Source: Rana temporaria
Lineage: Eukaryota > Chordata > Amphibia > Anura > Ranidae
NCBI RefSeq assembly: GCF_905171775.1
Contig: NC_053490.1
Span: 86,516,286-86,580,285, forward strand
Direction of reading: 5' to 3'
Length of the DNA: 64,000 nt
In this document: positions 34,733 through 46,129 of the stretch, piece after piece
Layout of the letters: the number at the start of each line of letters is the position of its first letter
Numbering within the stretch: position 1 is the stretch's first letter
Program-made: the position numbers and the translations under genes
The notes under the pieces: generated by a model
The model's input: the letters and a program-made list of their open reading frames with translations, nothing else
Database searches by the model: none
What the model was told of the DNA's origin: nothing

Positions 34733-35660
34733 TATATGTCCATGTCCCTGTATGTCAATATATATAACCAAATTGTATTAAGAATCCATGGACATATATA
34801 TACAACATGAATACTGTACTGTATATTACAAAAACAATTTTTATTTTATGTCAATTAAAACATCACAGTAAAAGAGTATCTGCTTGGAGGGTCAGATAAT
34901 GTATAGATCCAAGATGATCCACCTGTAACCGCAACAGGTTTTGGATGATCTTACTTGGGAGTACATGTGAATAAAATCAATATGATGGAACCCACAGTTT
35001 ATCTTTAAAAGCAAAGAAAAGCAACACAATCAGGTGAAATATCTCTCTCTCACAGAAGCATATCTTGGCATTAGGCGAGATGGCAGCCACAATTTTCAAT
35101 TTTAAAAGCGGTCTCAATAGGCCAGCAAGAGATCTAATGGCCAGGGTCTTTTCAATGATAGTAGAGCTCAATGGTGGGAAACCATATGTGTTCTTGCACC
35201 ATCCCTTTATATGGGTACCTGTACCTCAAAAAAGCAGTAAAGACTCCCGACTCATCTCCTGTATAGAGTTAAAAAACTGAATGAATCATGAGGTCATATT
35301 TGTATCAAATGAATCCAGCAGCATAATGTTGTGTGTTGCATCATATTGATTTTATTCAAAAGGACTCCTGAGGAAGATCATTTGAAACTTGTCAAGTTTA
35401 CATGTGGATCATGTTGAGTCTATACATTATGTCAACCTCCAAGCAGACACTCTTTTATTGTCATGTGTTTAATGGACATAAATTAAATCAAAACCCTTTT
35501 TTAACTTTTCACAATGGTATCCGCTGTTGGGAATGTAGCTATTTCGATGGTCATATTATTCTGAACTTAATAGCACCAATTATCACCTGTTATTATCATG
35601 TTATTACCATTTTATGCCCATATATATCCATGTGCCTACCCCCCTAAAATGGTTTATGAC
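34733..35660 (+). mobile_element. PLE-like insertion with inverted arms and hammerhead-like motif (unit A)
   Basis: The left arm (about 34735-34987) is an inverted copy, roughly three-quarters identical by eye, of the right arm (about 35340-35650); the shared core is ATCATATTGATTTTATTCA. In the right arm 35368-35393 reads CTGAGGA-AGA-TCA-TTT-GAAAC-TT-GTC, matching the conserved core of a type I hammerhead with a 2-bp stem III. The middle part 34990-35340 is not recognised. No TSD resolved. Confidence 0.55.
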
Positions 35661-35769
35661 ATTACATCTCTCATTTGAATGTATACTTTGGGCATCTTTT
35701 TTGTATACTTTTAAAACTTCAATAAAAAGTTTGTCTGGGACTGTCAGAATGAAGACAGGTGAGAAAAAA

Positions 35770-37470
35770 ATCCGTAAATTAAGAATGCTTCTAGAAGAAG
35801 TATTAATATATTAGTTAAGTTACATTTTAGCTAATAGTTAATATTTTTTATCAATTAACAAAATGGAAAGTAAATGAACAGAAGAAAAAGCCAAATCAAA
35901 TCAATATTTCATGTGACCACCCTTTGCCTGCAAAACAGCTTCTAGGTACACTTGCACATAGTTTTTGAAGAAACTCGGCAGGTAGGTTGTTCCAAACATC
36001 TCGGAGAACTAACCACAGATCTTCTATGGATGTAAGTTGTCTGAAATCCTTCTGTCTCTTCATGTAATACCAGACAGACTTGATGATGTTAAGATCAGGG
36101 CTCTGTGGGAGTCAAACCATCACCTCCAGGACTCCTTATTCTTCTGTAGGCTGAAGATAGTATGTTGGGGGTTGTTGTCCTGCTACAGATTAAATGTGGG
36201 GCCACTCACACACCCCACCTTGATGGAATGGCATGATGGATACATATCTCCCTGTATTTCTCAGCAATGACACCATTGATCCTGACCAAATCTCCAACTA
36301 CATTTGCAGAAATCCAGCCCCAAAGTTGCAAGGAACCTCCACCACGCTTCACTGTTGCCTGCACATACTCATTATTGTAGACCTCTCCAGCCCTTCAAAG
36401 AAACAGTCTCCTGCTGCAACCAACAATTTTAACTCATCCATCCAGAGTACCTGCTGCCATTTTTCTGCACCCCAGTTTCTATGTTTTCTTACATAGTTTA
36501 GTTGCTTAGCCCTGATTCCATGTCAAAGGTATGGCTGGTTGGCCGCAATTCTTCCATGAAGACCACTTCTGGTCAGACTTCTCTGAACAGTAGATGGGTG
36601 TACATGGTTCCCACTGGCCTCCACCAGTTCTGTGCTGATGGCACTGCTGGACATCTTCTGATATTGAGGAGAAGCAAGCATGATGTGTCTTTCATCTGTT
36701 GCATTAGGTTTCCTTGGCTGACCAATGTATCTACGGTCCCCAACATTGCCTATTTGTTTTGCTTCTTCAAAACAGCTTGAACAGCACATCTTGAAACCCC
36801 AGTCTGTGCCCTGGAGAGACCCAGCTGATGGAGGATAAGTACATTGTGTCTTGCTGATGTGCTCAGTCCTGTCATGGTGTATGACCTGTGACTGTCTTCC
36901 ACAACCTTACCTTAGTAGCAGACATAGGCGTGTGCACAGGGTGTGTCAGGTGTGCCCAGGCACACCCTAATCAGCTTCCTTCCTCTCCTATCCGCTGTTG
37001 CTGCTGGGATGTTTTAGGAGTGGGGAAGGAGCCAGTAAATGTGATTTACCGACTCCTACCCTTTCTGAATGAACATCGTGAGTGATCGGTAGTGTGTGTT
37101 TGGGGTGCACACCCTAATGCAATAGGCTGCGCACACCTATGGTAGCAGATTTTGGCTGTTCCTCGCCTACTTTTAAGCCTACACAGCTGTTTCTGTTTCA
37201 GTTAATGACTGTGTTTCAACCTACATATGAAATTGATGATCATTAGCACCTGCTTTGTATAATTAGTTACTCTTACACCTGACTCAAATCCTACAAAATC
37301 CCAGGCTTTGTGCAAGTGTAAGAATTGATACTGGTTTGAAGCCAAAGGGTAGTCACACCAAATATTGATTTGATTTACTTTTCTTCTGTTCTGTTTGCAT
37401 TTTGGAAATTGATACAAAATAAATGATTCAAATATATATTTTTGAAAGCATTCTTACTTTGCAGCAATTT
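35770..37470 (-). mobile_element. Tc1/mariner transposon with long TIRs, decayed
   Basis: The left (about 35770-35915) and right (about 37340-37470) ends are inverted copies around AAATCAAATCAATATTT. The minus strand encodes transposase pieces: an N-terminal helix-turn-helix part with RYIGQPRKPNATDERHIMLA and HPSTVQRSLTRSGLHGRIA (36523-36789). Then comes VLWMDELKLLV (first catalytic Asp region) and LPQSPDLNIIKSVWYYMKRQ (the final Asp/Glu region, where the expected Glu is Lys). Stops and shifts abolish the frame. A hAT MITE is nested at 36923-37141. Confidence 0.8.
36923..37141. repeat. hAT-type MITE nested in the Tc1 element
   Basis: Perfect 8-bp TSD GTAGCAGA (36915-36922 and 37142-37149). 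Ends CATAGGCGTGTGCAC and GCGCACACCTATG. 219 bp, non-coding. Confidence 0.9.
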
Positions 37471-38324
37471 TTATATATTATATATAGTTTTATACAGTAT
37501 AGTATATACACATGAGGCTTCATAAAGAGAGTACAATTATTTGATTACAATATTCGAGTTCCAGTAACATTAACAGAAATGTGATTGACCAAATAAAGAA
37601 TAATACCCCTTTCTTAACCAATGACCAAGCTACTAATTCACTCCCTTGCTATCTTCCTTCTCATTGGCCTAACTCTACATCCCCCTTTACTCTTTCATGA
37701 ATGTTGTATCTTCCACTCACCCAACAAATGAAACTCAAAACACTAATATACCCAGCCATCCATAATTCTGCCCTGAGCCAGTGGCATTGCTATGGGGGGG
37801 GGGGGTGCGGGCCGCACCCAGATGACACCCACCAGAAGGGTGACACCAACGGCACATCATTCATCTCTGTGCAGTGTGTGTGGGGCTGAGCCACACTGCA
37901 TACATGGAGTTGCCTGAGACAAATCTAAACCCTGCAGCTGCGCCTTTGACTGCCTGCTGCTGAGGTGCTCGGTGTCATATTAATCCCCCCACACACACAC
38001 CGCACACAAAGCCACTCCAGGTCACAGTGCCCCAGAAAGGCAGTGCTGCAGACACCACCCGCCCCATCTCTCCTTACCAACTAAAGCGATCACAGGACTG
38101 ACTAGCAGCAGGGTTAGCCAATTGCAGGAGATCGGGAAAAATGACCACTGCCAAGCAGTATCTCTATGAGAGAGGGAGGGGGTGGGCAAGTTGTATGACA
38201 GCTCTACTGTCCCGGGGGCAGTTCCTTCTACAGCCCAGACTGCACACCCTCAGTAAGTTATAGCTGGTCTTTGGCAGCAGCCCCTCTGTATTCTCTTCTG
38301 GCCTGTAAAGCATGCAGTATTTAA

Positions 38325-38711
38325 CTTTGCACCTTGTACATAGAGAACTCTTGAACCTTGCACCCTGTACTTTGCGAGTTTTTAAACCCTGCCCCCTGTA
38401 CACCGCAAACTTTTGAACTCTGCACCCTGTACGTAGCACCCTCCTGAGCCTTGCACCCTGTATACAGCCCATTTCTGTACCCTGCCCGCTGTACATAGAG
38501 CAATCTTAAGTCCTGCACCCTGTACATGGCACACTCCAGAGTCCTGCCCCCTGTACATAGCACACTCAAGTCCTGCCCCCTGTACATAGCACACTCCAGA
38601 GTCCTGCTCCCTGCACGTAGCGCACACCTGAGTCCTGCCCTTTGTACATTGCACACTCCAGAGTCCTGCCCCTGTACATAGCACACTCCAGAGTCCTGCC
38701 TCATGTACATA
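38325..38711. repeat. minisatellite, ~30-bp unit, left half
   Basis: About 12 units of the form GTACATAGCACACTCCAGAG followed by TCCTGCCCCCT. Because the unit is near a multiple of three, the minus strand has long open frames (CAMYRGQDSGVCYVQGAG-like); these are repeats, not a protein gene. Confidence 0.92.
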
Positions 38712-38714
38712 GTG

Positions 38715-40108
38715 GTGTGACAGGTAAAACACAGAGGATGATGACCGTGTAGTAACCTGAAAGACAGCTAGAAAGTGAGATCTAGCTGGATAATGTGTAA
38801 TAGAAACGCATCGTGGTAAGTGATGTGACACAAAAATAAATGGTAATGTGAACCTCAAATGAAGTCCATATAAAATATATACGTGTAACTCCAAAATATA
38901 AGTGTGATAGTCCAAGGTCAAACTGGCCTATGCAATCCAAAAAAAATATATATATATGTATAATGTATCTTCTTTTTGGAGTTGGTCAGAAGTTCTTTGT
39001 GGAAAAGACCCATGCCCCAGTTGAAGAGCTCTACCGCTCGAAACATGTCGGGTACATAGCTCATACGCCACTCGCTCATTACGCCATATTTTACTTGTGA
39101 TCACTTGTACTCGTCTTTCACTGGGCTTGTACTTTTTTATCTATTTTATATATTTTTATCCAGTTTTCTGTTCATTTTGGCTTATATTTTCTATGCCTAA
39201 TAAAGGCTTGTTTTGGGATTAACCACACTATGTGAGTCACGTTTTCCCTTACATGGTTCCTACGTTTGGCCTGCATATTATACTCCTTCATCTGAGAACC
39301 TCACCTGCATGAGCTGTCTCCTCTCATTGGATCGGACCCGTCCTGGTGGATCAAAGGCTGGCACATCAAACGGCTTCTCTACTGACACCACGGCTGCCTA
39401 GGAGCTCGTACATGCTTGTTTGACATACCGTCGCTGACGCGTATGTCCATATATTCCGGTAAGAGTACCCATCTTTATATGTGTTTATTTGGATACCATT
39501 ATGGATTGCTGATGAGGTTCCAACTGCTTACTAAGAAAATCTGAATTCCATACCTGAGAAGATTACACCATCTTCCATTCCTCTACAGTCGTTTGGTCTT
39601 TTCCACAAAGAACTTCTGACCAACTCCAAAAAGAAGATACATTATACATATATATATATTTTTTTTGGATTGCATAGGCCAGTTTGACCTTGGACTATCA
39701 CACTTATATTTTGGAGTTACACGTATATATTTTATATGGACTTCATTTGAGGTTCACATTACCATTTATTTTTGTGTCACATCACTTACCACGATGCGTT
39801 TCTATTACACATTATCCAGCTAGATCTCACTTTCTAGCTGTCTTTCAGGTTACTACACGGTCATCATCCTCTGTGTTTTACCTGTCACACCACTTGGGGG
39901 TGTGTCCTCCTCCCCCCTTTTCTTTTTCAAATTTTATTGATTTTTCACTGAATTTTGATCATTTACCATATTTTTTTGATTCACTTCACTGAATACTCAG
40001 CGCTGCACTTTTTCTTTTTCATTTCTTGTACACAATATTGTCTTTTGTTGGTGCTGGCTGCTACTGGTTAACATTGTATATTGTTAGCGCAACTTTTCTT
40101 TCCTAATT
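38715..40108 (+). mobile_element. PLE-like insertion with 299-bp inverted arms (unit B)
   Basis: It splits the minisatellite and is flanked by a 14-bp repeat TCATGTACATAGTG (38701-38714 and 40109-40122). The arms 38712-39010 and 39595-39893 are inverted copies; the segments I compared base by base are identical. The 584-bp centre begins with a hammerhead-like motif (39020-39049: GAGC/GCTC stem, then GAAAC-AT-GTC). The tail ends TTGTTAGCGCAACTTTTCTT, like the end of unit E. No ORF beyond that shared by both arms. Confidence 0.7.
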
Positions 40109-40590
40109 TCATGTACATAGTGCAATCTTAAGTCCTGAACCCTATACGTAGCCCAATCCAGCGTCCTGCCCCTTGTGCATAGCACATTCCAGAGTCCTGC
40201 CCCTTGTACATAGCACATTCCAGGGTCCTGCCCCCTGTACATAGCACACTCCAGAGTCCTGCACCTTGTACGTAGCGCACACCTGAGTCCTGCCCCTGTA
40301 CATAGCGCAATCTTGAGTCCTGCCCCCCTGTACATAGCGCACTCCAGAGTCCTGCCCTCTGTACATAGCACACTCCAGAGCCCTGCCCCCTGTACATAGC
40401 ACACTCCAAAGTCCTGCCCCCTGTACATAGCACACTCCAGAGTCCTGCCCTCTGTACATAGCACACTCCAGAGCCCTGCCCCCTGTACATAGCACACTCC
40501 AAAGTCCTGCCCCCTGTACATAGCGCACACCTGAGTCCTGCCCCTGTACATAGTGCAAACCTGAGTCCTGCACCCTGTATGTAGCATGCA
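40109..40590. repeat. minisatellite, ~30-bp unit, right half
   Basis: About 16 units, continuing the array interrupted by unit B. Higher-order pattern: a block of about 120 bp recurs (the GCCCTCTGTACATAGCACAC variant at 40354 and 40448). Confidence 0.92.
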
Positions 40591-41039
40591 ATTTGGCTGC
40601 ACATACCCTTTCATGCGGTGTGCTCCTCCCTGTGGTGAGGGGGGGTTGTGCTGTGAGCTTGGTTGAGTCCTGGGTGACACCATCAAGTGCACTATGGCAG
40701 GCTAGACAGGACCATTGTTACAAGAATAAAGTGTTTATACTTTACTTAATCAGTGATGTGTATATCTATCATTTAGTAAGCCCTCTTTTCTTCCCTCCCT
40801 CCTCTGCTTGGGATGCCTTTTTTCTAGACAGGAGGAGAGCCTGATGTGCTAGCCTTCCAAGTGTCTACTGCTCTGTCCTGCTCATGCTGTTACTCCGCAG
40901 GACAGGGCACTGCGGCAGGCTGGGGGGCACGGGAGAGCCGTTCCGTAGCAGTACAATAAACATGGGGGCAGGTGACAACATGTTTTACCGCACCAGGTGA
41001 CATTAACCTTAGTGATGCCACTGCCATGAGGTACATTGT

Positions 41040-41420
41040 CAATCTATCTCTAAATATTACTTAAAATGTCCTCTTCACTTTTTTTAAGACCCCCAACTCT
41101 CAAGCTCCTTCATCTCCTCCTTCCATGCTTCTCTTTAGGACTTCTACAGATCCTCTCCCATCCTCTGGAACTCCTTACCCCAACCTCTCCATCTCCTACT
41201 CTGCCTTTTGATGATCCCTGAAAACTCATCTCTTCAGGGAAGCCTATTTCACCTCTACCTATGAACTGAACTTTCTCCATCAACACATCCCCACACAGCT
41301 ATTACCTTTTTCAGATTTCTAAAGATCTTTTAGATTGCAAGCTCTCATGAGCAGAACCCCCTAAACCTTGTGTCTTCTATTGTTTTGTAACTGTACTATG
41401 TCCTTTCATTTAATACAGTA
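41040..41420 (+). repeat. LINE 3'-end-like fragment
   Basis: Text such as CTCTGGAACTCCTTACCCC, CTGAAAACTCATCTCTTCAG and TTAGATTGCAAGCTCTCATG is typical of dispersed vertebrate LINE (L2/CR1-like) 3' ends. Family assignment is from memory. Confidence 0.45.
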
Positions 41421-41563
41421 CTACACAAAAAACTCTGCAATATCTACATCCTCTATAATAATATGAGTAAATTGAACCAACTGTGACAAAAGTAAAGTTA
41501 ATCCCATTGCTGAAATTCCTCTGAAAATACTAATTGTCTGGTTGTTATGATGACTTTTATATA

Positions 41564-43151
41564 CAGTGCCTTGCGAAAGTATTCGGCCCCCTTGAACTTT
41601 GCGACCTTTTGCCACATTTCAGGCTTCAAACATAAAGATATAAAACTCATTTTTTTTGAAGAATCAACACCAAGTGGGACACAATCATGAAGTGGAATGA
41701 AATTTATTGGATATTTCAAACGTTTTTAACAAATAAAAAACTGAAAAATTGGGCGTGCAAAATTATTCAGCCCCCTTAAGTTAATACTTTGTAGCGCCAC
41801 CTTTTGCTGCGATTACAGCTGTAAGTCGCTTGGGGTATGTCTCTATCAGTTTTGCACATCGAGAGACTGACATTTTTGCCCATTCCTCTTTGCAAAACCG
41901 CTCAAGCTCAGTGAGGTTGGATGGAGAGTGTTTGTGAACAGCAGTTTTCAGTTCTTTCCACAGATTCTCCATTGGATTCAGGTCTGGACTTTGACTTGGC
42001 CATTCTAACACCTGGATATGTTTATTTGTGAACCATTCCATTGTAGATTTTGCTTTATGTTTTGGATCATTGTCTTGTTGGAAGACAAATTTCCATCCCA
42101 GTCTCAGGTCTTTTGCAGACTCCATCAGGTTTTCTTCCAGAATGGTCCTGTATTTGGCTCCATCCATCTTCCCATCAATTTTAACCATCTTCCCTGTCCC
42201 TGCTGAAGAAAATCAGGCCCAAACCATGATGCTGCCACCACCATGTTTCACAGTGGGGATGGTGTGTTCAGGGTGATGAGTTGTGTTGCTTTTACGCCAA
42301 ACATAACGTTTTGCATTGTTGCCAAAAAGTTAGATTTTGGTTTCATCTGACCAGAGCACCTTCTTCCACATGTTTGGTGTGTCTCCCAGGTGGCTTGTGG
42401 CAAACTTTAAACAACACTTTTTATGGATATCTTTAAGAAATGGCTATCTTCTTGCCACTCTTCCATAAAGGCCAGATTTGTGCAGTATACGACTGATTGT
42501 TGTCCTATGGACAGTCTCCCACCTCAGCTGTAGATCTCTGCAGTTCATCCAGAGTGATCAAGGGCCTCCTGGCTGCATCTCTGATCAGTCTTCTCCTTGT
42601 ATGAGCTGAAAGTTTAGAGGGACGGCCAGGTCTTCGTAGATTTGCAGTGGTCTGATACTCCTTCCATTTCAATATTATCGCTTGCACAGTGCTCCTTGGG
42701 ATGTTTAATGCTTGGGAAATCTTTTTGTATCCAAATCCAGCTTTAAACTTCTCCACAACAGTATCTCAGACCTGCCTGGTGTGTTCCTTGTTCTTCATGA
42801 TGCTCTCTGCGCTTTAAACGGACCTCTGAGACTATCACAGTGCAGGTGCATTTATACAGAGACTTGATTACACACAGGTGGATTCTATTTATCATCATTA
42901 GTCATTTAGGTCAACATTGGATCATTCAGCTGCACTGAAAGTAAAGGGGCTGAATAATTTTGCACACCCAGTTTTTCAGTTTTTTATTTGTTAAAAAAGT
43001 TTGAAATATCCAATAAATTTCGTTCCACTTCATGATTGTGTCCCACTTGTTGTTGATTCTTCAAAAAAGTTTTATATCTTTATGTTTGAAGCCTGAAATG
43101 TGGCAAAAGGTCGCAAAGTTCAAGGGGGCCGAATACTTTCGCAAGGCACTG
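41564..43151 (-). mobile_element. Tc1-like transposon with ~210-bp TIRs
   Basis: TA at 41562-41563 and 43152-43153. Ends CAGTGCCTTGCGAAAGTATT; the two TIRs (41564-41775 and about 42940-43151) match at roughly 95% by eye. The length, 1588 bp, is normal for Tc1. Confidence 0.95.
41781..42798 (-). pseudogene. Tc1-like transposase, disrupted
   Basis: The start MKNKEHTRQV (ATG at 42798) is followed by a stop. The DNA-binding part continues at 42756-42505: FKAGFGYKKISQALNIPRST (first helix-turn-helix), then the GRP motif RRPGRPSKLS. The catalytic C-terminus at 42188-41781 contains FQQDNDPKHKAKSTMEWF (second Asp), SQSPDLNPMENLWKELK (final Glu) and GGATKY at the end. The middle is shifted and stopped in several places, so it is inactive, though the TIRs look well conserved. 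Confidence 0.9.
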
Positions 43152-43159
43152 TAGTTTGA

Positions 43160-44214
43160 ATCATGAAAGTAAGGATAATATCATAAGTCCTTATCTACAT
43201 TATTGTTTCAGTAGCAGTTCAATGTATTAAAGCGAGAGAATCAACATGATAGCCAGGCAGCTAACATTTTAAAAAAGATAGATCAGCATACATAGTGTTG
43301 TATCTTGTGCTTGGAGAATGTCAGGAGACACACTTACAGAATTAAAAACTGTATTGCTAACACTGTTAAAGCAAATCTGTGCTGCTAAATATCTAAATAA
43401 ATCTAATATGGCATTATTTACAACACTCAACCTGGAAGTCCCAGCTTACCATTATACACATTGACTTGATGGTGCCACCTAGTGTTCACAAAAATATATT
43501 ACATCTCCCTTATTTCCAAAGAGATTTCCAAAATGATTATAGGACGATCAATAACCATAATTATATACATATTTCAATTTTTTTCATCAACACCTTGGAG
43601 TGGCTTCACTGCACCAGATTGTGTAACCAGTCAACTGTTGTTGCATCAGGGCCCATGTTATTTCCTTGCATGACTTTACTTATGGAATCATTGGTGTGTT
43701 TGTGTTTTGATCAGATATCTTATTTTCCTTCAGTACATACCACATCCTCAGCTGGCAACAGGTAAGATCTGGAGGTTTGTCTTTTAAAAGTTGTATTACT
43801 TGGCAAGTACATTAGTAAATGTCCTTGCAGTCATTGTTTTAGCTTGTGCTTTTAAAAAGCCCAACTCCAGGCAAAAATGTTAAAAAAAATATCCCTCCAG
43901 GAACTTTTAAAACAAAAAAAGCAACTCTTGCCATATCCACCTTCTTTTCAGTGACTAGCAGTCATTCCTTTCCACCACTAGATGTCCTTGGTTTTTAAGG
44001 TTGAATGAGACTCAGTGTCATACAATCCACAAGTTTGAGGACATGCTGTGAGTGCAGGTGTCATGGGACTGTCCTCTGAAATGACATCACCACTATGCCC
44101 TGCACTCATATTAAATAGCACTTCACTGTGATTAGTGAACAAAAGTTCTATAGTATGAATAAAGTCCCAAAGTATAAATCCAAAAAAATTGAAATAACCT
44201 CTAAGGATGCTCAG
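43160..44214. other. no gene recognised
   Basis: AT-rich. A short piece near 43860 (AACTCCAGGCAAAAATG) resembles the start of a common frog repeat. No coding or RNA gene is supported. Confidence 0.45.
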
Positions 44215-44422
44215 AATCAAGTCGACGCATGCTCGGAAGCATTGAACTTCATTTTTCTCAGCACGCCGTAGTGTTTTACGTCACCGCGTTGGACACGGTC
44301 GGATTTTAGACTGATGGTGTGTAGGCAAGACTGATGAAAGTCAGCTTCATCGGATATCTGATGAAAAAATCCATCGGATTAGATTCCATCAGATATCCAA
44401 TCGTGTGTACAGGGCTTAATAG
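44215..44422. repeat. MITE half-copy, CATCAGATATCC variant
   Basis: Right end CGTGTGTACAGGGC followed by TTA; contains GACGCATGCTCGGAAGC and GATGAAAAAATCCATCGGAT palindromic text. The left end is missing; it is complementary to the half-copy at 24437. Confidence 0.5.
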
Positions 44423-46129
44423 ATGCATGGAAAGGAAATATAACAAGCCACTTACCCACATATCAAAAGAAGGGCAGATATGGACCAAAGAGGATCTGCA
44501 GTCCCAAGAGGAAAAGAAAATCCCAATACTTCTTGGATGCAGCGTTATCCTATGGACTCCTTGGATTTTTGGTATACCACAACGGACTCTTTGAGCCCCT
44601 AGACAGAATAGAGACATATATGCAGGGTTTTCTTTTATATTTATATTTACATTATATTTTGTTTTGTTATTTTGTATCTTGTATATGTAATTTGATGACA
44701 CAATTGTTGTATAAGATCATTGAATAATGTATTTTTGTATCCATACATTTTTATCTGTTGTTTATGACCAGAGTAAACTTGTGATGTTTGTCATTCAGTG
44801 CTTTTGCATTTTCAATGGTCCGCCACATTATCCATTTTGCTGTTTTGGGGGGGGGCTCTTTTGACCCTTTTCAAATAGGTAAAAAAAAAATTTTTACACA
44901 ATTCTTGTCCCCTTTTTTTCCTACCCGTTGCCTGGGGGTGCAGCGCTTTTCCAGGTGTGCCCCCTTAATTTCCTCATGTGGTGTATTCATAACCCTATAG
45001 AGGCTTTACATGGCAACGGTGGTATTAGTCCTCTATCCTCTGACCCCTTTTAATTCCTCCTACGGGGCAGAGGACAATACTTTTAGAGCCTACATAATTA
45101 TTTTTCCAGTCTGGTATGCACCTGTCACCCAGCACCAAGCAGAATTTTTTTTGTGAAGTATATGAAATGAGCTCCCCCTTTGTGGTCACTATTGGAAATG
45201 CATCCACTTATTTTGAAATCTTTGATATATGAAAAGTGAGTCATCATTTTGGTTACACTTCAGAAAGTGTGTGAAATGTGATTTTTTTGATTGCTTTGTT
45301 CAATACTAAATGGAAATCTGTGTCTTGATTCATTGTAGATTGTGATACCACAGTATTCCCTGAGGAAGAATGTTTTTTTTTAATTTGAAATGCGTTGAAT
45401 TACCCACCTCTATTGCCACCAGTTGATCTGGGATTTCTGCATTAGATGACAGATAGTATCACAAGATAATCTAGATTTCATCAATTTCCATGTTTTTAAT
45501 GTTCCAAGTCATGACAATATCTCTTGACCATGTATTTATTTTTGGTATAATACATTTCTGTTTTTCAATATACACATTTTTCATTTGGTTGTTTCCTCCA
45601 CAATCCCATCCTTAGAAGCTATTTCAATTTTTTTCAAATTGTATAAGGGATGATGGCAACTAGATGTTCCTCTACATGATCCAGCCTATTTCAAAGTATA
45701 AATCCATGACTTGACTTAAAGGAATCGTATGTGTATACCAGGATAATTCCAACAGTATGTGTGATATGTCTAACCACTCACCAGAAAGTGGAAAAAATCC
45801 TGCATCAAATAAACATCACCCAATGTATTTAGGAAAGGTCCGTCACAACCGTCCTCCTCCACCAATAACAACACTCACCAGCCACCAGGTAGTAAATCCC
45901 ACTCTGAATAAATTGAATTCAAAAGATTAGTAATATGTGGCTATTTAAGGGGGAGACATTTGGTACATGGTTTCAGGCTATAATGTATCCAACATAGCTC
46001 CAGATTAAAAATTTGTATAAAAATACAAAAATACAAATATTGTACAAAATCTAACTTAAAAATGCACTGCAGCGTATTGGCAAGGTGACTAAAAACAAGA
46101 AAAATCTCTATTCCCTCCCGGTGGCTGAG
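44423..46129. other. no gene; PLE-derived non-coding sequence with one hammerhead-like motif (C)
   Basis: 45360-45396 reads CTGAGGA-AGAATG...AATTT-GAAAT-GC-GTT, with the conserved halves of a minimal hammerhead. The antisense PLE coding region ends just above this stretch, so part of it may be that element's 3' UTR/pLTR. The remainder is unrecognised. Confidence 0.4.

Larger units (their letters stand above)
37779..41023. mobile_element. hAT-like composite element carrying a 30-bp minisatellite
   Basis: Ends CAGTGGCATTGCTATGG and, reversed, CAGTGGCATCACTAAGG; flanks CCCTGAGC and CCATGAGG agree at 6 of 8 positions, as an old 8-bp TSD would. The interior has a tandem array of about 30-bp units (38325-38711 and 40109-40590), split by unit B. 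No transposase was recognised. Confidence 0.65.

Noticed and set aside
37981..38002. Possible CRISPR-like or regulatory direct repeats near the CA-rich run
   Set aside because: Simple CA repeats in a eukaryotic hAT-like element; no spacer structure.
38382..38921. 179-codon minus-strand frame, and its look-alike at 39684-39992 plus
   Set aside because: Both are the two inverted arms of unit B, extended into the minisatellite; no known domain or coding bias.
40084..40692. 202-codon open frame on the minus strand
   Set aside because: It is the ~30-bp minisatellite read in a frame free of stops; residues repeat as CAMYRGQDSGVCYVQG and all three minus frames are partly open.
43466..43765. 99-codon plus-strand frame
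   Set aside because: No recognisable domain, low complexity and no splice or codon evidence of an exon.
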